Notes: a model not told the origin generated them from the letters alone. Shown: positions 42,738 through 51,433, numbered from the stretch's first letter. The stretch: DNA of 64,000 nt from Streptomyces himalayensis subsp. himalayensis (GCF_013778455.1 NZ_JACEHE010000023.1:1-64000), one strand, 5' to 3'. Numbers and translations: made by a program.

Positions 42738-43343
42738 ATGTCCGCACGTCCCGAGTCCACTCGTACGACGGCAGTTCTCGTCGGGGCCGCACTGCTCGCC
42801 CCGCTGGGACTGCTCGCCGCCGCCACGGGCGCCGCCCAGGCAGCGGACAGCGGAGTGTGGGACCGCATCGCGCAGTGCGAGAGCGGCGGGAACTGGCACA
42901 TCAACACCGGCAACGGTTACTACGGCGGACTGCAGTTCTCCGCCGGCACGTGGCGCGCGTACGGCGGTACGGCCTATGCGGCCACCGCCGACAAGGCCTC
43001 CAAGGCGCAGCAGATCGCTGTCGCCACGAAGGTCCAGCGCGCACAGGGATGGGGCGCCTGGCCCACCTGTTCGGCGCGCGCCGGGGCGTCCGGAAGCGCC
43101 CCCGCGGCGTCGGCCACCACCGAGGCAGCCCCCTCGAAGCAGCCGTCGGAGGCGCCGGTTCGCTCATCGGGCCACACGGACCGGGGCTCCGCGCGCGCCG
43201 ACTACACCGTCAAGCGCGGCGACACCCTGAGCTCCATCGCCGCGAAGCACGGCACGTCCTGGCGTGCGGTCTACGCCGCCAACAAGGCGGTCATCGGAGG
43301 CGACCCGGACCTGATCGTGCCGGGGCAGCGGCTCGACCTCTGA
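42738..43343 (+). CDS. Resuscitation-promoting factor-like muralytic enzyme with LysM domain
   Basis: Predicted 201 aa, ATG 42738. The signal peptide ends at AAQA-AD (about residue 35). The Rpf transglycosylase domain (37-112) has WDRIAQCESGGNWHINTGNG with catalytic Glu48, YYGGLQFSAGTWRAYGG, and the second Cys in GAWPTC that forms the family disulfide. An Ala/Ser linker leads to a C-terminal LysM domain (about 153-201: YTVKRGDTLSSIAAKHGTSW). It cleaves peptidoglycan outside the cell and promotes spore germination or growth resumption. The upstream Crp-type site and a sequestered ribosome-binding site suggest tight control. Confidence 0.95.
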   Translation: MSARPESTRTTAVLVGAALLAPLGLLAAATGAAQAADSGVWDRIAQCESGGNWHINTGNGYYGGLQFSAGTWRAYGGTAYAATADKASKAQQIAVATKVQRAQGWGAWPTCSARAGASGSAPAASATTEAAPSKQPSEAPVRSSGHTDRGSARADYTVKRGDTLSSIAAKHGTSWRAVYAANKAVIGGDPDLIVPGQRLDL

Positions 43344-43366
43344 CCCTCCTTGGTGCGGATGCACGC

Positions 43367-43410
43367 GCGCGTGGCCCCGTCCGGTGCTCCGGCCCGGCGG
43401 GGTCACGCGC
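43367..43410 (+). terminator. rpf terminator
   Basis: GCGCGTGGCCCCG (43367-43379) pairs with CGGGGTCACGCGC (43398-43410) over 13 bp with one G-T wobble, starting 24 bp after the rpf stop. The remaining gap to 43601 shows no gene. Confidence 0.75.
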
Positions 43411-43601
43411 TGTTCAGCTGCGCTCCACCTGCACGTATGCGCGAAGTCGCCGAATGGTTCCCCGATGCTGCTTTCGATGGCGCAACTGTTCGGGCACAAC
43501 ATGATGATGATGCCCAACCCACGCACCACGCCCCGGGTCTAACCCTGCGGTAGGCGGACGAGACGGGACTGTCCGCGAGGAAGCGTGGGATACGGGGCTG
43601 T

Positions 43602-44870
43602 ATGCATATCTCTTTCCTGATTCACAACGCCTACGGAATCGGAGGGACGATCCGGACGACGTACAACCTCGCGGGCGCCCTCGCCCAGCAGCACGACGTG
43701 GAGATCGTGTCCGTCTTCCGCCACCGCGACGAGCCGGTCTTCACGCCCGCGGAGGGAGTCCGTGTCCGCCACCTCGTCGACGTTCGTGAGGACGCCCCGG
43801 GATACGACGGCGACGACCCCGAGCATGCGCGTCCGTCGCGCGCCTTTCCGCGTGCGGAGGGCCGTTACGAGCAGTACAGCGCCCTGACCGACCGGCGTAT
43901 CGCCGGGCATCTCGCCGCGGTCGAGTCCGATGTGGTGGTCGGCACCCGGCCCGGGCTCAATGTGCATCTCGCCCTGGAGACCAGGCCCGGCCCCGTGCGG
44001 GTGGGTCAGGAACACCTCACGCTCGACAGCCACTCGAAGGCACTGCGCGCGCGACTGCGTGGGGTGTATCCGCGGCTCGACGCGCTGACGACGACCACGG
44101 AGGCGGACGCGGGGGCGTACCGCCGCAGGATGCGGCTGCCCGGAGTGCGCATCCAGGCCCTGCCGAACCCCGTGCCGGAACCCGGTATAGAGCCCGCGGA
44201 CGGCTCGCACAAGTGGATCGTCGCAGCCGGCCGGCTCGCCCCGGTGAAGCGTTACGACCTGCTGATCAGAGCGTTCGACAAGGTACGCGACCAGCGGCCC
44301 GACTGGCGCCTGAGGATCTATGGCGGCGGCAAGCAGAAGGAGGCACTGCGGGCCCTGATAGACGAACTCGGCCTCTACAACCACGTCTATCTGATGGGGC
44401 CCGCCAGCCCCATCGAGCCGGAGTGGGCCAAGGGCTCCATCGCCGCCGTCACCTCCAGCCTGGAGTCCTTCGGCATGACCATCGTCGAGGCGATGCGCTG
44501 CGGCCTGCCCGTGGTCTCCACGGACTGCCCGCACGGGCCCGGCGAGATCATCGCCAACGGAGTAGACGGACGGCTCGTCGAGGTCGGCAATGTCGACGCC
44601 ATCGCCGGCGGCTTACTCGAACTGATCAACAACGACGAACTGCGGCAGCAGATGGGCCATGCCGCCCTCGAGGACTCGCAGCGCTTCGACCCGGCCCGGA
44701 TCGCCGAGCGGTACGACGCGATGTTCTCCGCGCTCGTCGCACGCGGCGGCGCGGGCGGCGCGGGCCGGATGCGCGGCTCGCTGCATCGTGCCAGTGGAGC
44801 GCTGCTCGGGGGTGCGTACGCCGTTCGGGACGCCGGACGAGCAGCGCTGAAGAAGGGGCGTACGGCGTGA
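43602..44870 (+). CDS. GT4-type glycosyltransferase with a TTA codon
   Basis: Predicted 422 aa, ATG 43602. The GT-B fold begins ISFLIHNAYGIGGTIRTTYN (donor/acceptor loop). The C-terminal half carries KWIVAAGRLAPVKRYDLLIR, VYLMGPASPIEPEWAKGSI and the EX7E-like region SSLESFGMTIVEAMRCGLP. A leucine in AGGLLEL is encoded by TTA (44613-44615), so translation should depend on the bldA tRNA and be delayed to development. Acceptor unknown. The next gene, 50 bp downstream, probably belongs to the same operon. Confidence 0.88.
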   Translation: MHISFLIHNAYGIGGTIRTTYNLAGALAQQHDVEIVSVFRHRDEPVFTPAEGVRVRHLVDVREDAPGYDGDDPEHARPSRAFPRAEGRYEQYSALTDRRIAGHLAAVESDVVVGTRPGLNVHLALETRPGPVRVGQEHLTLDSHSKALRARLRGVYPRLDALTTTTEADAGAYRRRMRLPGVRIQALPNPVPEPGIEPADGSHKWIVAAGRLAPVKRYDLLIRAFDKVRDQRPDWRLRIYGGGKQKEALRALIDELGLYNHVYLMGPASPIEPEWAKGSIAAVTSSLESFGMTIVEAMRCGLPVVSTDCPHGPGEIIANGVDGRLVEVGNVDAIAGGLLELINNDELRQQMGHAALEDSQRFDPARIAERYDAMFSALVARGGAGGAGRMRGSLHRASGALLGGAYAVRDAGRAALKKGRTA

Positions 44871-44919
44871 GCGGCACGGCCCGGACCACCACTCCGGCAC
44901 CGAAGAGAGGGCACGTCGT

Positions 44920-45786
44920 ATGACCACCCTGGCACCCAACTCCGCCGGGGACCGGCACTCCGAGGCGGACCACGTCGCGTCGCCCCGCGTCGACTGCCAG
45001 GCCGACTCCGCGGGTGGACTGACCTTCGACATCAGCGACCCGGGCACGCCCGGCCCGGTCCATCTGGTGCTGCGCCGCCGGGACTCCGGTCATCCCGCCG
45101 AGGAGGTACGGCTGCCGCTGACCCCGGCGGCGGACTGCCGGCTGCGGGCCGCGCTGCCCAGCAGCGTCCGGCTGGCGGAGGGCCGGTGGGACGTCTACGC
45201 CCAGCAGGCGGGCGAGGAGCCGCAGCGTCTGGCGCCCGGCGTCAACGATCTGCGCTCGCTGGTCGACCGCGCCCCGGACAGCACCGGCGAACAGATCGCC
45301 GTGCGCATCCCCTACGCGACCAAGCACGGCAACCTCACCGTGCGCAGCTGGCTGCGCTCCCCGCACGCCGAAGCGGGCGAGATCCTCATCAGCGAGGCGT
45401 CGCTCGACATCAGGGGTCGCGTATACGGCACCCCACTTACCCCGGACGCCTACGCCGAGGCGGTCCCGCGCACCGATCCTGACCGTGTCCAGCGGTCCCA
45501 AGTCACCGTCGAAGGCAGGGACTTCACCGTCGTCCTCCACCACGGAATGCTGGCCGATACCGGCCCAGGCCGGTGGAACCTGTGGCTGCGCCCGGCCGGT
45601 GAGAGCGGGCCGCGCGTACGGATCGCGCGACTGCTGGACGATGTACCGGACAAGAAGGCGATCTTCACCTACCCGTTCGTGCGCATGGAGACGGAGAACG
45701 GACCGGTCGAGACCGGCCCGTACTACACCCTGGACAACGATCTGTCGGTGCACGTGCGGGCGGCCGGGCCGGGCAAGGACGGCTGA
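44920..45786 (+). CDS. Hypothetical protein linked to glycosyltransferase
   Basis: Predicted 288 aa, ATG 44920, with GAGAGGG 9 nt upstream. No signal peptide or membrane segment. The sequence alternates short beta-strands (VHLVLRRRDSG, EQIAVRIPYATKHGNLTVRS, GRWNLWLRPAGESG) and looks like two beta-sandwich modules. I recall similar proteins beside glycosyltransferases in Streptomyces, annotated as transferases, and suppose a carbohydrate-binding or glycan-synthesis role. No catalytic motif is visible. A strong terminator follows. Confidence 0.7.
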   Translation: MTTLAPNSAGDRHSEADHVASPRVDCQADSAGGLTFDISDPGTPGPVHLVLRRRDSGHPAEEVRLPLTPAADCRLRAALPSSVRLAEGRWDVYAQQAGEEPQRLAPGVNDLRSLVDRAPDSTGEQIAVRIPYATKHGNLTVRSWLRSPHAEAGEILISEASLDIRGRVYGTPLTPDAYAEAVPRTDPDRVQRSQVTVEGRDFTVVLHHGMLADTGPGRWNLWLRPAGESGPRVRIARLLDDVPDKKAIFTYPFVRMETENGPVETGPYYTLDNDLSVHVRAAGPGKDG

Positions 45787-45787
45787 G

Positions 45788-45820
45788 AGCCCTTGCGGAC
45801 AGTGGTTGTCCGCAAGGGCT
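45788..45820 (+). terminator. Terminator after glycosyltransferase gene pair
   Basis: A perfect 14-bp stem, AGCCCTTGCGGACA (45788-45801) with TGTCCGCAAGGGCT (45807-45820) and loop GTGGT, begins 2 bp after the stop codon. It ends 16 bp before the next gene, so that gene's promoter must overlap the hairpin. Confidence 0.9.
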
Positions 45821-45835
45821 GGCAGACTCGGACGC

Positions 45836-46858
45836 ATGCTGGAGACTTCGGCTCGACTGCTGCGTCTGCTCTCCCTCCTGCAGACCCACCGCGAATGGTC
45901 CGGCGCCGACCTGGCCGATCGCCTCGGTGTCACGCCCCGCACCGTCCGGCGGGACGTGGACCGGCTGCGCGAACTCGGCTATCCCGTCAACGCGAGCCGC
46001 GGCACCGGCGGCGGCTACCAGCTCGGCGCGGGCGCGGAACTGCCGCCGCTGCTGCTTGACGACGACGAGGCCGTGGCCGTCGCGGTGGGCCTGCGCACCG
46101 CCGCCGGTCACGGCATCGAGGGCATCGGCGAGACCTCGGTACGCGCCCTGGCCAAGCTCGAACAGGTGCTGCCCAGCCGGCTGCGCCGCCGCGTCGGCGC
46201 GCTGAACGCCTTCACGGTGCCCATGCTGCGCGGCCCGGGAACCTCCGCAGTGGACCCCTCCCTCCTCACAGAACTGGCGGCTGTCTGCCGGGACTCCGAG
46301 CGGCTGCGCTTCGAGTACCGCGACCACGGCGGCTCCTCGTCCCGGCGCACCGTCGAACCGCTCCGGCTGGTGTGCACCGAGCGGCTCTGGTACCTGGTGG
46401 CCTGGGACCTGGACCGCGACGACTGGCGTACGTTCCGCGTCGATCGCATCACGCCCAAGCCGCCCCACGGACCGCGCTTCGAGCCGCGCACCCCGCCCGC
46501 CGCGGACCTCGCCGCCTATGTCTCCCAGGGCATCTCCACGCGCGCGTACGCCGCGCATGCCGTCATCAGACTGCTCGTACCGGTCGAGGAGGCCAGGCTC
46601 CGGATCTCACCGTCGGCCGGGGTGCTGGAGGCCGAGAGTGAAGGCACGTGCCTGCTGCGCACCGGGGCCGCGAGCCTCGACGTGATGGTGATCCACGTGA
46701 TGATGCTGGGCTTCGACTTCGAGGTCGTCGAACCGGCCGGACTCACCGATCACATCAGGACGCTCCGTGACCGCCTCGACCGGGCTCTGGAGCGGCCCGG
46801 CTCTCCCGCCGGCTCGCCGCGTACTCGGGACGGTGCGCCCAGTCGGTCCAGAAGATGA
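45836..46858 (+). CDS. WYL-domain transcriptional regulator
   Basis: Predicted 340 aa from ATG 45836. An N-terminal winged helix (residues 1-60: LADRLGVTPRTVRRDVDRLR then NASRGTGGGYQLGAG) is of the DeoR/HTH_11 type. The WYL domain is centred on residues about 155-215 (YRDHGGSSSRRTVEPLRLV, LWYLVAWDLDRDDWRTFRVD) and is followed by a WCX region. WYL domains bind nucleic acids or nucleotides; actinobacterial members include PafBC, which controls DNA-damage genes. The target here is unknown. The first 15 bp upstream show no ribosome-binding site, so it may be leaderless. Confidence 0.88.
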   Translation: MLETSARLLRLLSLLQTHREWSGADLADRLGVTPRTVRRDVDRLRELGYPVNASRGTGGGYQLGAGAELPPLLLDDDEAVAVAVGLRTAAGHGIEGIGETSVRALAKLEQVLPSRLRRRVGALNAFTVPMLRGPGTSAVDPSLLTELAAVCRDSERLRFEYRDHGGSSSRRTVEPLRLVCTERLWYLVAWDLDRDDWRTFRVDRITPKPPHGPRFEPRTPPAADLAAYVSQGISTRAYAAHAVIRLLVPVEEARLRISPSAGVLEAESEGTCLLRTGAASLDVMVIHVMMLGFDFEVVEPAGLTDHIRTLRDRLDRALERPGSPAGSPRTRDGAPSRSRR

Positions 46859-47160
46859 TGCTCGCGCCCCATCCGGCTGCGACAGAGGGCTTCCGCGGTT
46901 CCGATCGGCGTACGCGATTTCCCGTGAGCGGTCAAATGCTCGTGAAGAGCACCTGACACGGAAAGGGAACGGGCCGCCGGCTTGCTCTCGGCGTCTTTTC
47001 CTATGGCCTATTTCCGTCAGTGCCAAGAGGCCCCGGGGTTATGCCGACGGGAAGCCCGGAGGCGAGCTCTGAGTAACGCGGATTCCGCCGCTGCGGGTAA
47101 CGGAGTTCAGGGAGACACCCGTAGTGATCCTGTGACAGAAGCGTGACAGGAGGGGAATGA

Positions 47161-47175
47161 GTGACGCCTGGTCAC
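47161..47175. promoter_or_regulatory. Inverted repeat upstream of the I78 gene
   Basis: GTGAC-GCCTG-GTCAC is a perfect dyad ending 48 bp before the putative -10 of the next gene. It resembles a Crp half-site pair but with a spacer one base too long. Confidence 0.4.
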
Positions 47176-47222
47176 CTATGAGAGTGATCCTGAACGGCCT
47201 TTCGCCTGCGCGTCGGGCCGCC

Positions 47223-47228
47223 TAACGT
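47223..47228 (+). promoter_or_regulatory. -10 hexamer for a leaderless I78 transcript
   Basis: TAACGT ends 7 bp before ATG 47236, the spacing expected when transcription begins at the start codon. No ribosome-binding site is present. The -35 region is weak. Confidence 0.45.
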
Positions 47229-47235
47229 GGCGGGC

Positions 47236-47451
47236 ATGGCACCCATTCCCACTCCGCCCGCAGAGCCCAAGGACAGCCCCGACTCGTATGTGGGCCTCGA
47301 CGCCGAGTCCGCAGAGCGGCACGCCCGCGCGCGCGGCTGGTCCACGGTCAGGTCGCTGCCGCCGGGCGCGATCATCACCATGGAGTACCGCGCGGGACGT
47401 CTCAATTTCGAGGTGACGAACGGCACGGTGACCCGCTGCTGGAAGGGCTGA
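47236..47451 (+). CDS. I78-family peptidase inhibitor-like protein
   Basis: Predicted 71 aa from ATG 47236; GTG 47227 is an alternative. The family pattern is clear: LDAESAERHARARGWSTVRS, then LPPGAIITMEYRAGRLNFEV and the C-terminal NGTVTRCWKG, with the reactive-site loop around LPPGAI. I78 proteins are small inhibitors of serine proteases related in fold to potato inhibitor I. There is no signal peptide, so it would act inside the cell. Two secreted serine proteases are encoded 7-9 kb away, but no direct link is implied. Confidence 0.8.
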   Translation: MAPIPTPPAEPKDSPDSYVGLDAESAERHARARGWSTVRSLPPGAIITMEYRAGRLNFEVTNGTVTRCWKG

Positions 47452-47472
47452 GCCCCACTACCGCCGACATGG

Positions 47473-47518
47473 CGAAGGCCCCTGTACCTGCCCGAAAGGG
47501 CGGGAACCGGGGCCTTCG
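47473..47518. terminator. Bidirectional terminator
   Basis: CGAAGGCCCC (47473-47482) pairs with GGGGCCTTCG (47509-47518), with an inner CCCG/CGGG stem in the loop. It lies between the convergent I78 and PAP2 genes. Confidence 0.75.
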
Positions 47519-47563
47519 TGGTGCGGGGAGCGGGTGTGCGTACCGGGACTCCGCCGCTGTCGG

Positions 47564-48589
47564 TCAGTTGCCCGTCAACGGGCGGGCCGAACTCGCGCCG
47601 CGCGTCGGCCGGTCAGGGTGGGGCGGGCGTCGGCTGCCCACCGGAGTGACCGGAGTGCGCTCCGACCGTGCCGAGTGCGGTCCCGGCGCCAGGTGGACCG
47701 AGCCGCGCTGGGCGCCGACACGCGGGGAAGCGACCGGGTCGCGCATCGGCGTCGTCTCCTCGTCCGGCTGGGGACGCTGCGAGACCGGCTTCGGGGCGCC
47801 GACCGGGGCAGGTACGGGCGCCGTGCCGGCCCGACGACTGCGCCAGGTGTCCCGCAGGTCGAAGATCCAGGCCTCGACCCGGTTGATCAGCGGCTCGAAC
47901 CAGGGCAGCGCCAGCAGGATCAGCAGACCCGCGGCCCAGCCGAGCAGGACGTCGCTCAGCCAGTGCGTACCGAGGTAGACGGTGGTCAGTCCGACGCCGA
48001 GAGCGATCACGGCGGAGAGGGCCGACAGCCAGCGCCTGGCCCGCGGCGTCGATGCCATATAGGCCAGGATTCCCCAGGTAACGACGGCATTCGCGGTGTG
48101 TCCGGAGGGAAATATATCGCCGCCCCGCCACATCTCGTTGGAGCCGATCGCCGTCGCGTAATGCGGGCCGAGTCTGCCCATGCCGAGCTTGGCGGCACCC
48201 ACGGTCACATTGAGCAGCAGCAGCGACGCGCCGAGCGTCAGCAGCGGACGCAGCGTGTGCTGCCGCCAGGAGCGCCAGCCCAGCCAGGCGGCGACCATGA
48301 CGGCGGTCGGCCCGCGCTGGCCCAGGACCACGTAGTAGTCGAGGAAGGCGTGGATCTCCGGCCACTGCTGGTACGGGCGGAAGAACATGACCTGCCAGTC
48401 GAACCGGACCAGCCACGAAGTGGTCACCACGGCCCACACGATGGCGGCGTAGAAGGCCAGAGTGAGCCCGAACAGCACGACCCGGTGCCGGCTCATATGC
48501 GGCATGTCGAGATGGGCCGGCCGTTCCGGCTCCCGGTCGAGCCGGGCGAAGACCCGGTCCACGCGGGTCAGGTTTTGTTCGGTACGCAC
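47564..48589 (-). CDS. PAP2-family phosphatase, membrane
   Basis: Predicted 341 aa from GTG 48589 (VRTEQNLTRV); an in-frame ATG at 48694 lacks support. Six or so membrane helices carry the acid-phosphatase triad: KLGMGRLGPHYAT (motif 1), FPSGHTANAVV (motif 2) and LGTHWLSDVLLGW (motif 3 with the nucleophile His). The C-terminal 110 residues are Pro/Arg-rich and cytoplasmic. Members dephosphorylate lipid phosphates such as phosphatidic acid or undecaprenyl diphosphate. The actual lipid is not predictable. Confidence 0.9.
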   Translation of the reverse strand: MRTEQNLTRVDRVFARLDREPERPAHLDMPHMSRHRVVLFGLTLAFYAAIVWAVVTTSWLVRFDWQVMFFRPYQQWPEIHAFLDYYVVLGQRGPTAVMVAAWLGWRSWRQHTLRPLLTLGASLLLLNVTVGAAKLGMGRLGPHYATAIGSNEMWRGGDIFPSGHTANAVVTWGILAYMASTPRARRWLSALSAVIALGVGLTTVYLGTHWLSDVLLGWAAGLLILLALPWFEPLINRVEAWIFDLRDTWRSRRAGTAPVPAPVGAPKPVSQRPQPDEETTPMRDPVASPRVGAQRGSVHLAPGPHSARSERTPVTPVGSRRPPHPDRPTRGASSARPLTGN

Positions 48590-49196
48590 CCAATCGACGT
48601 TACAGCGAGTGAGGTGCCGACCTGGTCGAATCCTCGCTTTTGTGATGACGATGTGATGTGGGATTGCTCTCAACGAGGGTTTTATGCAGTGCATTTGGGG
48701 AATCCGCCCGGCGTTTCTCCCGCAATTCCCTCAAGGCCTGTGCTGGGGCCGTTTTATGACGGGCCGAATTCTGTTCACCGGGTGCTGGCGGGGAATTTCC
48801 CCGGCGCTCACCGGGTGTGCGAGCGCCCGGAGGGGCGTCAGCGGCCCCCGACCGCGTACGCACAGCATGCGCGGCGGACGCCTGCCCGCGTGGCGCGGAT
48901 CCGGGTCGGCGAGAGGGCGGAGCAAGATCGAGTCATCAACCCGATTATCGAGGACTCGGGGAACCGGGCCGCCGCTGGGGGCGTGGTGCACAGACAGAGG
49001 AGTGGCGTACGCCACATGCCGTCGTGTACATCCATGAGAGGTCCGCCACGTGCCATCGGTGGGATCTCGCGTACTCTGGCGGCTCACTCGTGTTGTGTAG
49101 CCGGGGCCCGGGAGCCGCTCCTCCGGTGCCGAAGCTGCGGGATCCGTCCCCCACCCCGCAGGCCCGCCGAGCGCGAGGGAACATTGGAGGTACGCC
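48590..49196. other. Divergent region between PAP2 and MFS genes
   Basis: These 607 bp, noticeably less GC-rich in the first 200 bp, contain no convincing gene. GGGGAATTTCCCC (48790-48802) and GTGGCGTACGCCAC (49002-49015) are perfect palindromes. TACTCT at 49072-49077 is a possible -10 for the MFS gene. Confidence 0.55.
49002..49015. promoter_or_regulatory. 14-bp perfect palindrome upstream of MFS exporter
   Basis: GTGGCGTACGCCAC has no spacer and lies about 60 bp upstream of the putative -10. It is of the size bound by TetR- or MarR-type repressors of drug exporters, but no such regulator gene is adjacent. Confidence 0.45.
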
Positions 49197-51047
49197 ATGT
49201 CCGGGACGACCACGGCCGCTGCGCGCGGTCCCGCGGGCGCCCCCCGACATCACCGCCGGGCGCAGGACACCAACCGCTGGCTCGTCCTCGTCGTCCTCTG
49301 CGTCAGCCTGCTGTTGGTCGCCGTCGATGCGACCGTGCTGCATGTCGCGGTCCCGGCCGTGACAGAGGACCTGAGACCCGGTGCCATAGAGCTGCTCTGG
49401 ATAGTCGACATCTATCCGCTCGTCTGCGCCTCGCTGCTGATCCTCTTCGGCACGCTCGGTGACCGTATCGGCCGCAGACGCGTCCTGCTCCTCGGGTACG
49501 CGCTGTTCGGCGTGGCCTCCGCGGCGGCAGCGCTCGCCCACACCCCGGAGATCCTCATAGCGGCCCGCGCGCTGCTCGGCGTCGGCGGCGCCATGATCAT
49601 GCCGGCCACGCTGTCGATCCTCCGCCAGGTCTTCCCCGACCGTCGCGAGCGAGCCCTTGCGATCGGCATCTGGAGCGCGGTGGCAGCCGTGGGCGCCGCT
49701 GTAGGACCGCTGCTCGGCGGCTTCCTCCTCGAGCACTTCTGGTGGGGCTCGGTCTTCCTCGTCAACATTCCGCTGATGCTAGTCAGCCTGCCCGTCGGTC
49801 GCTGGCTGCTGCCGGAGTCCACCGGCGACGGCAAGGGACCATGGGACGTGGCGGGCGCGCTGATGGCGGCGGTCGGTCTCTTCGGCGTCGTGCTCGGTGT
49901 GAAGCGCGCGGGCGGCGGCGAGCCGCTGGTCAGCCCGATGACCGTGCTGCCGCTGCTGGTGGGTGCCGCACTGCTCGTCGGCTTCGTCCGCAGACAGCGG
50001 CGGCGGACACAGCCGCTCGTCGATCTGAAGATGTTCGCCCGGCCCGCGTTCTCCACCTCCGTCGGCTGCATCGTCCTCGCGATGCTCGCCCTGGTCGGAC
50101 TCGAGCTGATCGCCGCGCAGTATCTGCAGCTCGTCCTCGGCCTCACCCCCCTGGAGACGGGACTGCGGCTGCTGCCGCTCACCGTCGCCGCGATGGCCGC
50201 GGGCCTCGCGGGCTCGAAGATGCTGCACCGCTTCGGGCCGCGCCGGATGGTCTGCTTCGGCTTCGGCCTCACCGCGGCATCCGTCATCACCCTCACCGCG
50301 ATGGGCGGCCACGACAACCCCGGGCTGCTGCTCGCAGGATTCGTCCTGCTCGGCTTCGGCCTGGAGACGACGCTGTTCGGTGCCTACGAGTCCATGCTCA
50401 GTGAGGCACCGCAGGAGCAGGCGGGCGGGGCGGCCGCGATCGGCGAGACGTCGTACCAGCTGGGCGCCGGGATCGGCATAGCGCTGCTGGGCAGCGTGAT
50501 GAACGCCGCGTATGCGCCCGGGCTCTCCGCGGTGCCGGGCGTCCCGGCCGCGGCGAGCAGCGCCGCGAGCCACTCGCTCGGCGAGGCGTACGAGGTGTCC
50601 GGCCACCTCGGCGGCACCGCGGGCCCGGCCCTGCGCGAGGCGGCGCGCACCGCGTTCGTACACGGTCTTCATGTGACGCTGCTGGTCAGCGCGGGTCTGC
50701 TGCTCCTCGGTGCGCTGATGGCGCTGCGGCTGCCGCGGGTCATGGAGTGCGGGGAGCCCCCGGCGGTCACTGAGAGGAACCCTGCGGAGGTTCCGACGGC
50801 GCGGGATGCGACGCGTCGGGATACGGCGCCTTCGGCGGCGGCGCCTGCGGCGGCCGCGCCTGGTGGTGCGCCGCGCCGGGATGCGACGCCGGGTGGTTCG
50901 ACACCCCGTCATTCGGCACGCCATCATGCAGAACCCCACCACGCGGTGCCCCATGACGCGGCGCCTCGCGACAGGGCGCTCCGGAATGTGCAGTCGCCGC
51001 AGGACACGGCCAGGGCCGGACGGATCGGCGCGGAAGCCGCGGGCTGA
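49197..51047 (+). CDS. MFS transporter, DHA2 (14-helix) drug-exporter type
   Basis: Predicted 616 aa from ATG 49197, with GGAGGT. The first helix starts NRWLVLVVLCVSLLLVAVDA. Motif A is LGDRIGRRRVLLLG, and motif C-like ALLGVGGAMIMPATLS follows. About 14 hydrophobic segments end near residue 515, as in QacA/SmvA-type multidrug exporters. The remaining 100 residues are a soluble tail rich in Arg, Asp, Pro, Ala and His (RHSARHHAEPHHAVPHDAAP), encoded by degenerate GC-rich repeats and not expected in the family. Substrate unknown. Confidence 0.88.
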   Translation: MSGTTTAAARGPAGAPRHHRRAQDTNRWLVLVVLCVSLLLVAVDATVLHVAVPAVTEDLRPGAIELLWIVDIYPLVCASLLILFGTLGDRIGRRRVLLLGYALFGVASAAAALAHTPEILIAARALLGVGGAMIMPATLSILRQVFPDRRERALAIGIWSAVAAVGAAVGPLLGGFLLEHFWWGSVFLVNIPLMLVSLPVGRWLLPESTGDGKGPWDVAGALMAAVGLFGVVLGVKRAGGGEPLVSPMTVLPLLVGAALLVGFVRRQRRRTQPLVDLKMFARPAFSTSVGCIVLAMLALVGLELIAAQYLQLVLGLTPLETGLRLLPLTVAAMAAGLAGSKMLHRFGPRRMVCFGFGLTAASVITLTAMGGHDNPGLLLAGFVLLGFGLETTLFGAYESMLSEAPQEQAGGAAAIGETSYQLGAGIGIALLGSVMNAAYAPGLSAVPGVPAAASSAASHSLGEAYEVSGHLGGTAGPALREAARTAFVHGLHVTLLVSAGLLLLGALMALRLPRVMECGEPPAVTERNPAEVPTARDATRRDTAPSAAAPAAAAPGGAPRRDATPGGSTPRHSARHHAEPHHAVPHDAAPRDRALRNVQSPQDTARAGRIGAEAAG

Positions 51048-51080
51048 CGGGCGCCTGCATTTCCAGCCCGTCAGGGGGCG

Positions 51081-51115
51081 CCTCCTGGGAGCATCCCCAG
51101 CGTTGGCTGGGGGAG
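51081..51115 (-). repeat. Palindromic repeat, reversed
   Basis: On the minus strand this reads CTCCCCCAGCCAACGCTGGG then GATGCTCCCAGGAGG, close to the extended copy at 21555. Confidence 0.8.
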
Positions 51116-51294
51116 TTCGAGGACGAGCCCGAGGGCGATGCGGGATACGCACTCGGGTCTGGGTCGGTGACCGGCGGGTGCGCCATCTGCCGCTGGCCGG
51201 CGGCGGCCACCTGGGGCGGGGCCGCGCCGGAACGTACGTTCTCGGTCTGGGCGCCGAGCCCTTGTGGTTGACGGAGCCGAACGATTGCGCCAGC

Positions 51295-51331
51295 CTCCCC
51301 AGTGCCTCAACTGCCTGGTAGGTACCCCCAG
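51295..51331 (+). repeat. Degenerate palindromic repeat
   Basis: CTCCCCAGTGCCTCAACTGC then CTGGTAGGTACCCCCAG retains both family ends with a GTGCCTCAACTGCC core. Confidence 0.65.
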
Positions 51332-51433
51332 CGGACGCACATCCCGGCACGTCACCTTCGGCATGTACGCGACTGCCGGCCTGTGGCCGGTCGTGCCGCG
51401 GCCGTTGCGAGGTATACGTCGAGGCCGGGCCGA

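Larger units (their letters stand above)
46859..47235. other. Gene-free region
   Basis: These 377 bp hold no credible gene. Visible are TGCTC-GTGAA-GAGCA (near 46936), a GTGATCCTG direct repeat (near 47123 and 47184), and GTGAC-GCCTG-GTCAC (47161-47175), a perfect dyad upstream of the I78 gene. Confidence 0.5.

Noticed and set aside
47161..47175. Crp site upstream of the I78 gene
   Set aside because: GTGAC-GCCTG-GTCAC is a perfect dyad, but its spacer is one base longer than the Crp motif allows.
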